A stretch of DNA of 24,563 nucleotides from an uncultured Prevotella sp. (GTDB lineage Bacteria; Bacteroidota; Bacteroidia; Bacteroidales; Bacteroidaceae), in assembly GCA_900769275.1 (NCBI GenBank), contig CAAGGA010000003.1, positions 1 through 24,563 on the forward strand. The letters run 5' to 3'. Positions 1 through 8,009 of the stretch are shown here, in pieces. The notes under the pieces are model-generated. The model did no database searches. It had not been told where the DNA came from and saw only the letters and a list, made by a program, of their open reading frames with translations. The position numbers and the translations under genes are program-made. Every line of letters begins with the position of its first letter. Position 1 is the first letter of the stretch.

Positions 1-838
1 CGAAAGCGTAGCAAGACGCTACGGCAACAAACTGCCACTACTGGTAAAGTTCATTGATGCGGAAAAAGATCTCAGTATTCAGGTGCATCCTGATGACGAG
101 ATGGCTGCAAGAGAACACGGCAAATTCGGCAAGACGGAGATGTGGTATATCATCGATGCCAAGCCTGGCTCATATATTTATGCAGGCTTCAAGGAGGCGA
201 TAACGCCGTATGAATACCGCAAACGGGTGGAAGACGGGAGTATCTGCGAGGTACTTGCGAAACACGAGGTGCACAAGGGTGACGTGTTCTACATTCCGGC
301 AGGCAGGGTGCACGCAATATGCGGCGGGATAATGCTTGCAGAAGTTCAGCAATCAAGCGACGTGACATACCGCATCTTCGACTACAACCGTCCGGGACTG
401 GACGGAAAGCCTCGTGAACTACATACGGAACTGGCAGCGAAAGCCATTGACTTCCACGTGGAAAAGGATTATCGTACCCATTATCCTGACACCGTAGAAC
501 GCGCCATACCTGTCATTGACACTCCGTTTTTCGATGTCAGGGTGACGGACGTGACACAACCGTTCCACCGCAATCTCATAAAGTACGATTCGTTTGTCAT
601 CTCCATGTGCATAAACGGCACCTGCCGGGTACGTCTGCGAGATGCCGAGAAAATCAGCTACAGCGAGCGTGACATCATCCTGCACGAGGGACACTCCTGC
701 CTTATCCCTGCATCCGTGGCAGATTATGACCTCATTCCCGTCACCAAGACGGCAAAGATACTGGAAGCGCACATCGACAACAAGGACAGAAGTCTCCCAG
801 CCATGTTCACGCGGTTCTTCCATATCACCAAGAAATAA
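1..838 (+). CDS. manA: Mannose-6-phosphate isomerase, class I (5'-truncated by window edge)
   Basis: Interconverts fructose-6-phosphate and mannose-6-phosphate in the cytoplasm, feeding GDP-mannose and glycan synthesis. The reading frame is open from base 2 with no start codon in view, so the N-terminus lies upstream. About 278 residues are visible, against roughly 320 for short bacterial type I enzymes. The zinc-site signatures are present: IQVHPDD near bases 77-97 (Gln and His ligands), KTEMWY (Glu ligand), and GRVHAI followed by LAEVQQSSDVTYRIFDY. A GTG at 83 lies inside the IQVHPDD motif, so it cannot be the true start. The C-terminal half is the usual second cupin. No terminator is obvious after the TAA. 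The gene context upstream is not visible. Family assignment is secure; substrate specificity is assigned by family. Confidence 0.95.
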   Translation, partial: ESVARRYGNKLPLLVKFIDAEKDLSIQVHPDDEMAAREHGKFGKTEMWYIIDAKPGSYIYAGFKEAITPYEYRKRVEDGSICEVLAKHEVHKGDVFYIPAGRVHAICGGIMLAEVQQSSDVTYRIFDYNRPGLDGKPRELHTELAAKAIDFHVEKDYRTHYPDTVERAIPVIDTPFFDVRVTDVTQPFHRNLIKYDSFVISMCINGTCRVRLRDAEKISYSERDIILHEGHSCLIPASVADYDLIPVTKTAKILEAHIDNKDRSLPAMFTRFFHITKK

Positions 839-1036
839 GTTCAGCATACCCAAGATAACGTGAGCCCGACGAACACTCTCAAGCAGTTTCAGGAAAAGGC
901 TATTTGTTGTCAAGCAATCCAGTTCGACACTTCAAATATTGACAAGTAAATTAGTTTAATTATTCAAAAATTGTCAAGCGATTTTAGGAGAAAGCATAGG
1001 ACAAAACAGGACTAAAACAAAAACGCCGTTATTACG

Positions 1037-1123
1037 TTGCAAAAGCGTTGATATTACCTTGCAAAAGCGTTGATATTACCGAGTAAAAGCACAGCTTTTG
1101 CAAGGCAATATCAACGCTTTTTG
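1037..1123. repeat. 22-bp perfect tandem repeat with inverted partner
   Basis: Bases 1037-1058 and 1059-1080 are identical 22-mers that begin ttgcaaaagc and end gatattacc. A degenerate partial copy precedes them (about 1028-1036). The unit reappears in inverted orientation in two pieces: gcttttgcaagg at 1094-1105 is the exact complement of 1057-1068, and ggcaatatcaacgctttt at 1104-1121 complements most of the second 22-mer. The inverted pieces can therefore pair in two alternative ways. There is no T-run ending typical of an intrinsic terminator. It is probably one member of a dispersed intergenic repeat family. Role unknown. Confidence 0.8.
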
Positions 1124-1396
1124 TATAGCATTGGTTTACAGCATATTACAAACTCCGGACATAAAACCTAATGATAGGACAAAATAATCATTGACAGAGA
1201 GACCGTATGGTACGGCAGTACTGAAGCAGTAAACCGTCCAGACCATGTATCCTATGAAATGCCTGTATTACCCGCATGCCATCCTCAAGCAGCCGAACCC
1301 ACCTGAAACAGCAACTTTCAGCACAATTAATGTTAATAAATCGTAAATTACAAGACAAACAAGAGGGCTTAATGCCTAATTCTTAATTATTTATCG

Positions 1397-1404
1397 TAAC
1401 TTTG
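1397..1404 (+). promoter_or_regulatory. Promoter -7 box (TAACTTTG) of the S1 gene
   Basis: TAACTTTG matches the Bacteroidetes TAnnTTTG -7 consensus. No good TTTG -33 element lies 19-21 bp upstream, so the match is partial. Transcription would start near 1408-1411 and give a leader of about 75 nt before the ATG at 1484. This also argues against translation starting at the in-frame GTG at 1415. Confidence 0.7.
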
Positions 1405-1417
1405 CAACGATTTTGTG

Positions 1418-1446
1418 TCTGGCAGGTCTTTCGGGAAACCGCCAGA
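1418..1446 (+). promoter_or_regulatory. 5'-leader stem-loop in rpsA mRNA
   Basis: tctggc (1418-1423) pairs with gccaga (1441-1446). An inner ggt/acc helix (1425-1427 with 1438-1440) extends it past a single bulged A. The hairpin sits about 10 nt after the predicted transcription start and some 37 nt before the S1 start codon, followed by an AU-rich stretch. The position suits autoregulation by S1, but that function is an inference. Confidence 0.5.
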
Positions 1447-1483
1447 TGCTATTATTCATAAATTATTTATTTTTTCAATTAAC

Positions 1484-3259
1484 ATGTCAAACTTTAAAAA
1501 TGTACAGCCCCTCGAAGACTTCAATTGGGAAGAGTTCGAGAACGGCGGTAGCAGTCAGGTGTCAAAAGAGGAGCAGACTGCCTCTTATGATTCCACTCTC
1601 AACAAGGTGTCTGAGCATCAGGTAGTCGATGGCACTGTCATCTCTCTTGACAAGAAAGAGGTGATTGTAAATATCGGTTACAAGAGCGATGGTGTCATCG
1701 CAGCTTCCGAATTCCGCTACAATCCAGATTTGAAAGTCGGTGACGTAGTAGAGGTTTACGTAGAAAATCAGGAAGACAAGAAAGGACAACTTATCCTTTC
1801 CCACAAGAAGGCTCGCCTCAGCAAGTCATGGGACCGCGTCAATGCAGCCCTTGACAACAAGGAAATCGTACAGGGTTACATCAAGTGCCGCACCAAGGGC
1901 GGCATGATTGTTGATGTATTCGGAATCGAGGCATTCCTCCCAGGCAGCCAGATAGACGTACATCCAATCCGTGACTACGATGTATTCGTAGGCAAGACAA
2001 TGGAATTCAAGATTGTAAAAATCAATCAGGAGTTCCGCAACGTTGTCGTTTCCCACAAGGCTCTTATCGAGCAGGAACTCGAAGCACAGCGTAAGGAAAT
2101 CATATCCAAGCTGGAGAAAGGTCAGGTTCTCGAAGGCACAGTCAAGAACATCACCAACTATGGCGTATTCGTTGACCTTGGCGGCGTGGACGGACTCATC
2201 CATATCACTGACCTTTCCTGGGGTCGCGTGAGCGATCCACACGAGGTTGTGGCTCTTGACGACAAGATTAACGTCGTAATCATCGACTTCGACGAAGAGA
2301 AGAAGCGTATCGCCCTCGGTCTCAAGCAGCTCACTCCGCACCCATGGGATGCACTCGACACCAACCTTCAGGTAGGTGACCGCATCAAGGGTAAGGTAGT
2401 GGTTATCGCAGACTACGGTGCATTCGTAGAGGTTGCTCCTGGTGTGGAAGGACTTATCCACGTATCTGAGATGTCATGGAGCCAGCACCTCCGCAGCGCA
2501 CAGGAGTTCCTCCATGTAGGCGATGAAGTAGAAGCCGTTATCCTCACTCTCGACCGCGACGAGCGCAAGATGTCACTCGGCATCAAGCAGCTCAAGGACG
2601 ATCCATGGGAGGCTATTGAAGCCAAGTACCCTGTAGGCTCCAAGCACAACGCCAAGGTACGCAACTTCACCAACTTCGGTATCTTCGTAGAACTTGAAGA
2701 AGGCGTTGACGGACTCATACACATCTCCGACCTCTCTTGGACCAAGAAGGTAAAGCATCCTTCTGAGTTCACTCAGGTAGGTGCTCCCATCGACGTTGTA
2801 GTACTTGACATAGACAAGGAGAACCGCCGTCTCTCTCTCGGTCACAAGCAGTTAGAGGACAATCCTTGGGATACATACGAGACTCTCTACACACCGGGTT
2901 CTGTACACACAGGCAAGGTTGCCGAGAAGATGGAGCGCGGTTCTGTAATCGTACTCAATGAGGGCGGTGAAGGATTCGCAACACCAAAGCATCTCATCAA
3001 GCAGGATGGTACAGAAGCTCAGGTAGGCGAAGAACTTGAGTTCAAGGTTATAGAATTTGTCAAGGATACAAAGCGTATCATCCTTTCACACTCCCGTACA
3101 TTCGAGGCTGAGCGTGAAGAGGAGAAGAAGCAGCCACGCAAGCCACGTACAGCCAAGAAAGAAGAGCCGGCAAGCATCAACAACGTTGCTGCAGCCCAGT
3201 CTCTCGGTGACTTTGACGCTCTTGCAGCCCTCAAGGCTAAGATGGAGAAGGGAGAGTAA
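1484..3259 (+). CDS. rpsA: 30S ribosomal protein S1
   Basis: RNA-binding ribosomal protein that helps recruit mRNA to the 30S subunit. This matters in Bacteroidetes, where Shine-Dalgarno sites are rarely used. The 591-residue product carries six S1/OB-fold repeats at about residues 45-108, 125-190, 211-278, 296-365, 383-450 and 468-535. Repeats 3-5 show the best signatures (YGVFVDL..VDGLIHITDLSW, YGAFVEV..VEGLIHVSEMSW, FGIFVEL..VDGLIHISDLSW). The tail after residue 540 is Lys/Glu-rich. The length fits Bacteroidales S1. I chose ATG 1484 (MSNFKNVQPLEDF) over the GTG at 1415 because the latter falls within a few bases of the predicted transcription start and adds a sequence unlike S1. The gene appears monocistronic, ending at the terminator at 3291. 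Confidence 0.97.
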   Translation: MSNFKNVQPLEDFNWEEFENGGSSQVSKEEQTASYDSTLNKVSEHQVVDGTVISLDKKEVIVNIGYKSDGVIAASEFRYNPDLKVGDVVEVYVENQEDKKGQLILSHKKARLSKSWDRVNAALDNKEIVQGYIKCRTKGGMIVDVFGIEAFLPGSQIDVHPIRDYDVFVGKTMEFKIVKINQEFRNVVVSHKALIEQELEAQRKEIISKLEKGQVLEGTVKNITNYGVFVDLGGVDGLIHITDLSWGRVSDPHEVVALDDKINVVIIDFDEEKKRIALGLKQLTPHPWDALDTNLQVGDRIKGKVVVIADYGAFVEVAPGVEGLIHVSEMSWSQHLRSAQEFLHVGDEVEAVILTLDRDERKMSLGIKQLKDDPWEAIEAKYPVGSKHNAKVRNFTNFGIFVELEEGVDGLIHISDLSWTKKVKHPSEFTQVGAPIDVVVLDIDKENRRLSLGHKQLEDNPWDTYETLYTPGSVHTGKVAEKMERGSVIVLNEGGEGFATPKHLIKQDGTEAQVGEELEFKVIEFVKDTKRIILSHSRTFEAEREEEKKQPRKPRTAKKEEPASINNVAAAQSLGDFDALAALKAKMEKGE

Positions 3260-3290
3260 TCTGCCCTCACACTACACAACAATATAAAAA

Positions 3291-3326
3291 AAGGTTTGTC
3301 CGAAAACAACGGACAAACCTTTTTTT
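3291..3326. terminator. Strong intrinsic terminator, probably bidirectional
   Basis: aaggtttgtccg (3291-3302) pairs perfectly with cggacaaacctt (3310-3321) across a 7-nt loop. A run of T follows on the plus strand and a run of A precedes the stem. It ends rpsA and can also stop minus-strand transcription from the UbiA-family gene that converges on it. Confidence 0.92.
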
Positions 3327-3396
3327 ATGTTATGACGTCATACTGCTGCACAAGTAAACTCCAGGGCAATGGAGAAGCAGTCTGGCAATGACTACA

Positions 3397-4287
3397 TCAG
3401 AAATATATGATGACAAGGAAAGAAACCAGCCAGCAGAAAATACAGGCATGAATGAAATGATCCCTCATCAACACTTTGGTAGGACTGCCACTCTTGACAT
3501 CAACGATAGTAATCTGCAGATACCGGATTATGCCGGCAAGTACAAACACTGACGTGACATACAGATACTGAGTATGGAATCTCTCTGTCACCTCCGGAGA
3601 GACCGTGTACATGACATAGCATACCATCGTGATACTCGCAATGATGGATATAGCCTGATTCAAGAACTCTACACTATACCTGTCGACATTCCGCCGTGCC
3701 ATGATTCCCGTATTCTCATACATCACGACATCATCCCTACGCTTGGCAAAGGCAAGAAAAAGCGCAAGCAGGAATGTCATGAGAATCACCCACTGTGACA
3801 GCACAATACCTGTGGCCCATCCTCCTATGAACACACGCAAGACAAAGCCGAGAGCTATCACAAACACATCGACTATAGCTATATGTTTCAGACGGACACA
3901 GTAGGCTATATTCATCATGATATAAAAGAGAATGACTCCATATACAGCCGCCAGTGATGTATGGAGACACATCTCCCCAAAAAGAATTGTTGCAAAAGAA
4001 AGCAAGAAGCATCCTGCCATTATCATATATGCGGAACGCCTGCTGACGCTTCCCGACGCAACGGGTCTATGGCATTTCACAGGGTGCAGCCTGTCAACCT
4101 CCGCATCATACGTATCATTAAAGCAATATATCCCACTCGCAGCAAAACAATAAGCCACGAATGCGATAAAACACGGAACAAGATATTCCAATTCAAAGAG
4201 ATGACGACCAAAGAACAATGGTATGAAGCAAAACACATTCTTCTGCCACTGACTTGGACGCATGAGAATGATGATATTCCTTATCAT
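3397..4287 (-). CDS. UbiA-family prenyltransferase, decaprenyl-phosphate phosphoribosyltransferase-like
   Basis: Integral membrane enzyme of 296 aa. The first Asp-rich motif is NDxxDxxxD (N57, D58, D61, D65, in YCFNDTYDAEVD) followed by HPVKCHRPVASG. The N-terminus (MRPSQWQKNVFCFIPLFF) and the DRYSVEFLNQ segment resemble the DPPR-synthase subgroup, which moves phosphoribose onto a polyprenyl phosphate, rather than quinone-pathway UbiA. Several hydrophobic helices span the rest. A longer ORF begins at 4335, but that start overlaps the predicted -7 box at 4333-4340, so ATG 4287 (MIRNIIILMRP) is the better start. No arabinan or quinone genes are adjacent, so the acceptor and product are not established. 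The gene stands alone, convergent with rpsA. Confidence 0.8.
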   Translation of the reverse strand: MIRNIIILMRPSQWQKNVFCFIPLFFGRHLFELEYLVPCFIAFVAYCFAASGIYCFNDTYDAEVDRLHPVKCHRPVASGSVSRRSAYMIMAGCFLLSFATILFGEMCLHTSLAAVYGVILFYIMMNIAYCVRLKHIAIVDVFVIALGFVLRVFIGGWATGIVLSQWVILMTFLLALFLAFAKRRDDVVMYENTGIMARRNVDRYSVEFLNQAISIIASITMVCYVMYTVSPEVTERFHTQYLYVTSVFVLAGIIRYLQITIVDVKSGSPTKVLMRDHFIHACIFCWLVSFLVIIYF

Positions 4288-4332
4288 AAAGATACTGATA
4301 GTGGGTACAACGAAAAAAAAAGCAGTGACAAG

Positions 4333-4340
4333 CAAAGATA
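4333..4340 (-). promoter_or_regulatory. Promoter -7 box (TATCTTTG) of the UbiA-family gene
   Basis: On the minus strand TATCTTTG matches TAnnTTTG. The predicted transcript would begin around 4326, about 40 nt before ATG 4287. A clear TTTG -33 box was not found. The box decides the start choice for the downstream gene. Confidence 0.6.
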
Positions 4341-4463
4341 CGATCTCTCCTTATCACTGCCCATTTTCTATTAAGTTGGGTGTTCCATAATTACCTTGTC
4401 GGAAATTACTAAACCATCAAATCAAGATACCCCCTTTCTCATATCTGTGAAAAAAGAGAATCC

Positions 4464-4628
4464 CTACTCCTCTACCGGAGAGAACTCATCCTTACCCACG
4501 GAGCAGAGCGGACATTCAAAATCATCAGGGAGATCCTCGAACGGTGTACCAGCAGGGATTCCTGCTTCAGGTACTCCTACAGCTGGGTCATATACCCAGC
4601 CACATACTTCACATACAAACTTTTTCAT
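4464..4628 (-). CDS. rd: Rubredoxin
   Basis: Small one-iron electron carrier of 54 aa. It reads [18 protein letters not shown] at the start and [17 protein letters not shown] at the end. The two CxxC knuckles that bind iron are C6-C9 and C39-C42. The conserved [18 protein letters not shown] segment is the rubredoxin hallmark. The start is 32 nt after the rubrerythrin stop, with no promoter between, so the two are probably cotranscribed. Its likely job is to pass electrons to rubrerythrin, and perhaps to the flavodiiron protein at 23267, for peroxide or oxygen reduction in the cytoplasm. Confidence 0.96.
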   Translation of the reverse strand: MKKFVCEVCGWVYDPAVGVPEAGIPAGTPFEDLPDDFECPLCSVGKDEFSPVEE

Positions 4629-4660
4629 GTCTTGACTAATTCTTTGATATTAACTATAAT

Positions 4661-5200
4661 TTAGAAATTATCCACGTGTATCTCGAAATAAGACTGTGAA
4701 TGAGCACAAGTAGGACACTCTTCCGGTGCCTCCGTTCCTACAACGATATGTCCGCAATTACGGCACTCCCATACCTTCACCTCGCTCTTCTTGAAAACCT
4801 CCTGAGCTTCGACATTACGGAGCAATGCACGATAACGCTCCTCATGACGCTTCTCAATAGCCGCAACGAGGCGGAACTTTTCCGCAAGTTCGGGGAATCC
4901 CTCTTCGTCTGCTGTCTTGGCAAAGCCATCGTACATATCTGTCCACTCATAATTCTCGCCTTCAGCTGCAGCAGCAAGGTTCTCTGCCGTAGTGCCTATA
5001 CCCTCCAGTTCCTTGAACCAAAGTTTTGCATGCTCTTTCTCATTGTCCGCCGTCTGCTGGAAGATTGCTGCTATCTGCTCAAAACCATCCTTTTTTGCAC
5101 GTGATGCAAAGTAGGTGTATTTGTTGCGAGCCTGTGACTCTCCTGAGAATGCGGCTTCGAGATTCTTCTCTGTCTGTGTGCCGGAATACTTGTTTGCCAT
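4661..5200 (-). CDS. rbr: Rubrerythrin
   Basis: Cytoplasmic diiron peroxidase that reduces hydrogen peroxide in anaerobes. The 179-residue protein has an N-terminal ferritin-like four-helix domain with carboxylate/His ligands E21, E54-xx-H57 and E116-xx-H119. A C-terminal rubredoxin-like domain has C146-xx-C149 and C162-xx-C165. Length and domain order match classical rubrerythrins. ATG 5200 ([22 protein letters not shown]) is the standard start. A well-formed promoter lies upstream (5247-5278), giving a leader of about 40 nt, and rubredoxin follows directly. Confidence 0.97.
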   Translation of the reverse strand: MANKYSGTQTEKNLEAAFSGESQARNKYTYFASRAKKDGFEQIAAIFQQTADNEKEHAKLWFKELEGIGTTAENLAAAAEGENYEWTDMYDGFAKTADEEGFPELAEKFRLVAAIEKRHEERYRALLRNVEAQEVFKKSEVKVWECRNCGHIVVGTEAPEECPTCAHSQSYFEIHVDNF

Positions 5201-5246
5201 AGTGAGTTTAGTTTTTTATAAAGAAAAGATTATGATATTTCTATTG

Positions 5247-5278
5247 CAAAAGTACATAAATAAGATGTAACATCCAAA
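5247..5278 (-). promoter_or_regulatory. Promoter of the rubrerythrin-rubredoxin operon
   Basis: Minus-strand -7 box TACTTTTG at 5247-5254 and -33 box TTTG at 5275-5278, separated by 20 bp, both match the Bacteroidetes consensus. The predicted start is near 5240. No recognisable PerR or OxyR operator was identified by eye. Confidence 0.8.
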
Positions 5279-5326
5279 TTTTTTCACAACTAAGAATTAT
5301 TTTTTTGTTCCTTTGGGTTTATCCGA

Positions 5327-7663
5327 CTACCACCTCCACGTCAGTCCGAAGCGAAATTCAAAAGTACTGGCATTGACATTTTCATGGCTGTAATAATGGC
5401 TGGCTCTGACAAAGTATGCACTTGAAGCACTGAGACACATGTTATTCTTCATGTCAAACTCCCAGCGGGGATTGACAACGAAGAGCGTGGCATTACCCCT
5501 ATCACCCTGAGCGTTGAGGAAGAGCGGGTCAATAGCAGCAAGGTCTTTTCCCTCATACCCTTTCCACGTATAAAGGCGGTAGAAGTCTGACTTTAGTACA
5601 AACCTGCCAAAGTTACGGAAATCCATGAACGTCATGGTCTTCACAGAGAATCCAGAGCCCATATTGTAATCACGGTCGATGATGTTGTAATAATCACTCT
5701 TCGTGCCGCCAAGCAGTATCCCACTGATGAAAATACGCTGTTCCAGCCTCTCCAGAACGCCAGTCTCCGGAAAACGTACAATCATACCTGGTCCGAAAGA
5801 TGCCGCCTCTGATATTCGGTACGGTGTCTGACTGCTGCCGTCCTTCACCGGTTTGGAATCATAATAGTTGAAATGCTGGTACAAGCCTACCTCTGCCTCA
5901 ACACGCCTTTCGGTATTGACCGGCGCACTCCACAATCTTCCCATAAGGTGGAGGGCATTGATAAGCGGCTGGTTAGATGACATTCCAACCTTGACATCTG
6001 CCGTGAAGAAATCATAAGGCTTGTTTTCCTTGGCGTTGAAAGGGTCGCCATACTCCATTTCGATACCTACATAAGGATTCCATTCCCCTCGAAACATACT
6101 GCCGTCATCAGCGAGGTATCGTGCTCCTGCCGTGAGAGACAATTGGATTGGAAACCTCCTGTAATCATGATACGGGGCTGCATCATGCCTTACACGCCAC
6201 GCCTTTCCACTCACCACGCGATTGAAGCCTCGCATAGGACACACGGCAAAAGCACCAAACTCACGCACGAAACGCTGGAATCCACGCACACGGTCATTGA
6301 GTATGATATTGCTGACACGATGAGTAATCTCACCGATACATATTCCTCCGCAGGTCGTAGCTATGAGATCATTGATGGCCGGTGGTTCCCTTTCACCACA
6401 AAACTCCCACATCAACGAGCCTCCGAGAGCATAAGGAGCTGATTCCCAAAAACCGAGACCATTGCTTCGGGCTGAGTTATAGTAGAGATTGCCGTGGTAT
6501 GGATGCGCAAAAAGATTGGTCGAGAACTGGTCGTTGTCCCATACAAAGCCGTTCCTGAAATTCTCTTTTATCGTGTGCATATTGACCTTTGCGAACTCTT
6601 CTGCAAGGATGAAACGGTCGAAGCAATGCACAAGGACATTAATTCCGGCAGCCTCATATAACGCTATCCACGGATGCTTCTCTTCCTGCTCCCCGTTTAC
6701 AGCATTCCTCATCGTACCCCGATGTCTTTCCACAAGACCGGCTACTCCCGTAGAACTGCTTCTATGGTATCTTACGGTAAGTCCGAGATGTCCGATAAAG
6801 CCATTTCTGTAATGCCTGTTATGCGCATAATAACGTGTATCTCCATAGCCTAACGAAGAATATATGCCGATATAGTCATTGAGCTGATAGTCGGCATTCA
6901 GATGTAGTTGCAAGGAGCGCAGGCGTTCAGGGTCATCGCTGCCCGTATCAAAAGTTTCTATATGGTAATAACCTACGTCACCGCTGAGTGACAAACGGGG
7001 CGAGAGGGTGAAATACTGTCCGAGACGATAAAACACTGCCCCCGAAAACTTTGAGTCGAAACCCATATAATGGCTTCCAATTCCAACGATACTGTACGTG
7101 GAACGGTTACGGAATCTCAGGGCACCATTTATTTTACTCGCTGTTCCTCCAAATGCCATATAGTCTATACGTGTCTTTGGACTGATGTTTACAAGACCTA
7201 TCTTGCGCGCTACAGTATCACGTGTATAGTTCACTACACCAATCTGAACTCCGCGAGGGTGAGTCATCGCCACGTTTATCAGTCCAATCTGCGACCCGTT
7301 CAGCGTGTCGGCATAGTTATAGGCAGACAATTGCAAGCCTCTCATATATCCCGCCGAGACATTCACGGCTCCGGCTACCTGCACGCCCTTATCGACTCCC
7401 GAACTGATATTCGTGATACCACCTATCTGTACACCGTTCAATTTCCGATTGACATTGAACAATGCACCGAGCGATACACCTTTCTGATTGGTGACCGCAT
7501 TCATCAGTCCCATACCGAACGAGCTGTTTACCGTCGTATCCGGCATGAGTCTGAAATCACCTACTGCCACAGGCAGAAAGCACAATCTGCGTTCCTCCTG
7601 AGCATACAACGACAATGATGACAGCAAGATGACTATAGAAGAAATGAAATATCTTTTACACAT
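5327..7663 (-). CDS. Outer-membrane protein with LA_2272-type surface repeats and DUF3943
   Basis: 778 aa with a signal peptide (about residues 1-21, ending SLYAQ). Residues 45-165 are a chain of short repeats of the type GVQIGxxN (for example GVQIGGITNIS, SQIGLINVA, GVQIGVVNYT, RKIGLVNIS), as in the LA_2272 surface-repeat family. Residues 180-300 look like amphipathic beta strands. Residues 335-455 match DUF3943: NVLVHCFDRFILAEEFAKVN, then FAHPYHGNLYYNSARSNG and FWESAPYALGGSLMWEF. The last 300 residues again look like barrel strands and end in an aromatic residue (FGLTWRW), as outer-membrane proteins do. The biochemical function of the family is unknown. The DUF4491 gene ends 37 nt upstream on the same strand, suggesting one transcript. 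Joining LA_2272 repeats to DUF3943 in one chain is the notable feature. Confidence 0.8.
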   Translation of the reverse strand: MCKRYFISSIVILLSSLSLYAQEERRLCFLPVAVGDFRLMPDTTVNSSFGMGLMNAVTNQKGVSLGALFNVNRKLNGVQIGGITNISSGVDKGVQVAGAVNVSAGYMRGLQLSAYNYADTLNGSQIGLINVAMTHPRGVQIGVVNYTRDTVARKIGLVNISPKTRIDYMAFGGTASKINGALRFRNRSTYSIVGIGSHYMGFDSKFSGAVFYRLGQYFTLSPRLSLSGDVGYYHIETFDTGSDDPERLRSLQLHLNADYQLNDYIGIYSSLGYGDTRYYAHNRHYRNGFIGHLGLTVRYHRSSSTGVAGLVERHRGTMRNAVNGEQEEKHPWIALYEAAGINVLVHCFDRFILAEEFAKVNMHTIKENFRNGFVWDNDQFSTNLFAHPYHGNLYYNSARSNGLGFWESAPYALGGSLMWEFCGEREPPAINDLIATTCGGICIGEITHRVSNIILNDRVRGFQRFVREFGAFAVCPMRGFNRVVSGKAWRVRHDAAPYHDYRRFPIQLSLTAGARYLADDGSMFRGEWNPYVGIEMEYGDPFNAKENKPYDFFTADVKVGMSSNQPLINALHLMGRLWSAPVNTERRVEAEVGLYQHFNYYDSKPVKDGSSQTPYRISEAASFGPGMIVRFPETGVLERLEQRIFISGILLGGTKSDYYNIIDRDYNMGSGFSVKTMTFMDFRNFGRFVLKSDFYRLYTWKGYEGKDLAAIDPLFLNAQGDRGNATLFVVNPRWEFDMKNNMCLSASSAYFVRASHYYSHENVNASTFEFRFGLTWRW

Positions 7664-7700
7664 GGAAAACAGAATTGGCAGTATCTTAACTATACAGGTT

Positions 7701-8009
7701 TCATAATCTGTCTTTGATATACTCGTCCTTCCTCTTCGGATTCATCGGAAACCACCCTTTCTCTACCCTTTGCTTCTGCTCAAAGATTTCGAGAATACTC
7801 CAAAAACACGAACATCCCACTACACCCAAAACAGGACTCAATATCTCATGTTCCACCAAAAGGCTTGCAGCAATGAAGACAATGCCTGCCATGGCGAATA
7901 CCCACCAGCACTTTGTTCCGAAATAGTATTCTCCCTTAATTACAATAGGATGAAACAATCCTATTACCAAGAACGTGATAACGGAAATTATCAATCCAGA
8001 ATAGTTCAT
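7701..8009 (-). CDS. DUF4491 small membrane protein
   Basis: 102-aa protein beginning MNYSGLIISVITFLVIGLFHP, with about three hydrophobic segments (residues 4-22, 34-52 and 54-75). The C-terminus is conserved, basic and soluble (EQKQRVEKGWFPMNPKRKDEY). This is the DUF4491 pattern, a Bacteroidetes family of unknown function, and the length fits. The frame stays open to 8201, but the extra 64 residues look unlike the family and are read through a run of eight G and short repeats, so ATG 8009 is preferred. It lies 37 nt before the DUF3943 gene. No consensus promoter was found upstream. Confidence 0.8.
   Translation of the reverse strand: MNYSGLIISVITFLVIGLFHPIVIKGEYYFGTKCWWVFAMAGIVFIAASLLVEHEILSPVLGVVGCSCFWSILEIFEQKQRVEKGWFPMNPKRKDEYIKDRL

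Larger units (their letters stand above)
839..1483. other. Noncoding gap between manA and rpsA
   Basis: About 645 bases with no convincing gene. It holds three annotated items: the 22-bp tandem and inverted repeat (1037-1123), the S1 promoter (1397-1404) and the S1 leader hairpin (1418-1446). The nonamer ttgtcaagc occurs twice, near 909 and 971, in an AT-rich stretch of unknown role. A 33-codon ORF (1245-1346) has no initiation signal and no recognisable product. No intrinsic terminator for manA was found. Confidence 0.7.

Noticed and set aside
419..913. 164-codon minus-strand ORF opposite manA
   Set aside because: Antisense to a clear isomerase; no promoter and no family resemblance.
1037..1123. 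CRISPR-like array
   Set aside because: The 22-bp units are directly adjacent with no spacers, and no cas genes are present.
1245..1346. 33-codon ORF upstream of the S1 gene
   Set aside because: No promoter or initiation context of its own and no recognised product. It ends before the rpsA promoter.
1415..1483. 23-residue N-terminal extension of S1 from a GTG start
   Set aside because: The GTG lies within a few bases of the predicted transcription start and the extension overlaps the leader hairpin.
1826..2461. 211-codon minus-strand ORF inside rpsA
   Set aside because: It lies fully opposite conserved S1 repeats and has no recognisable motifs.
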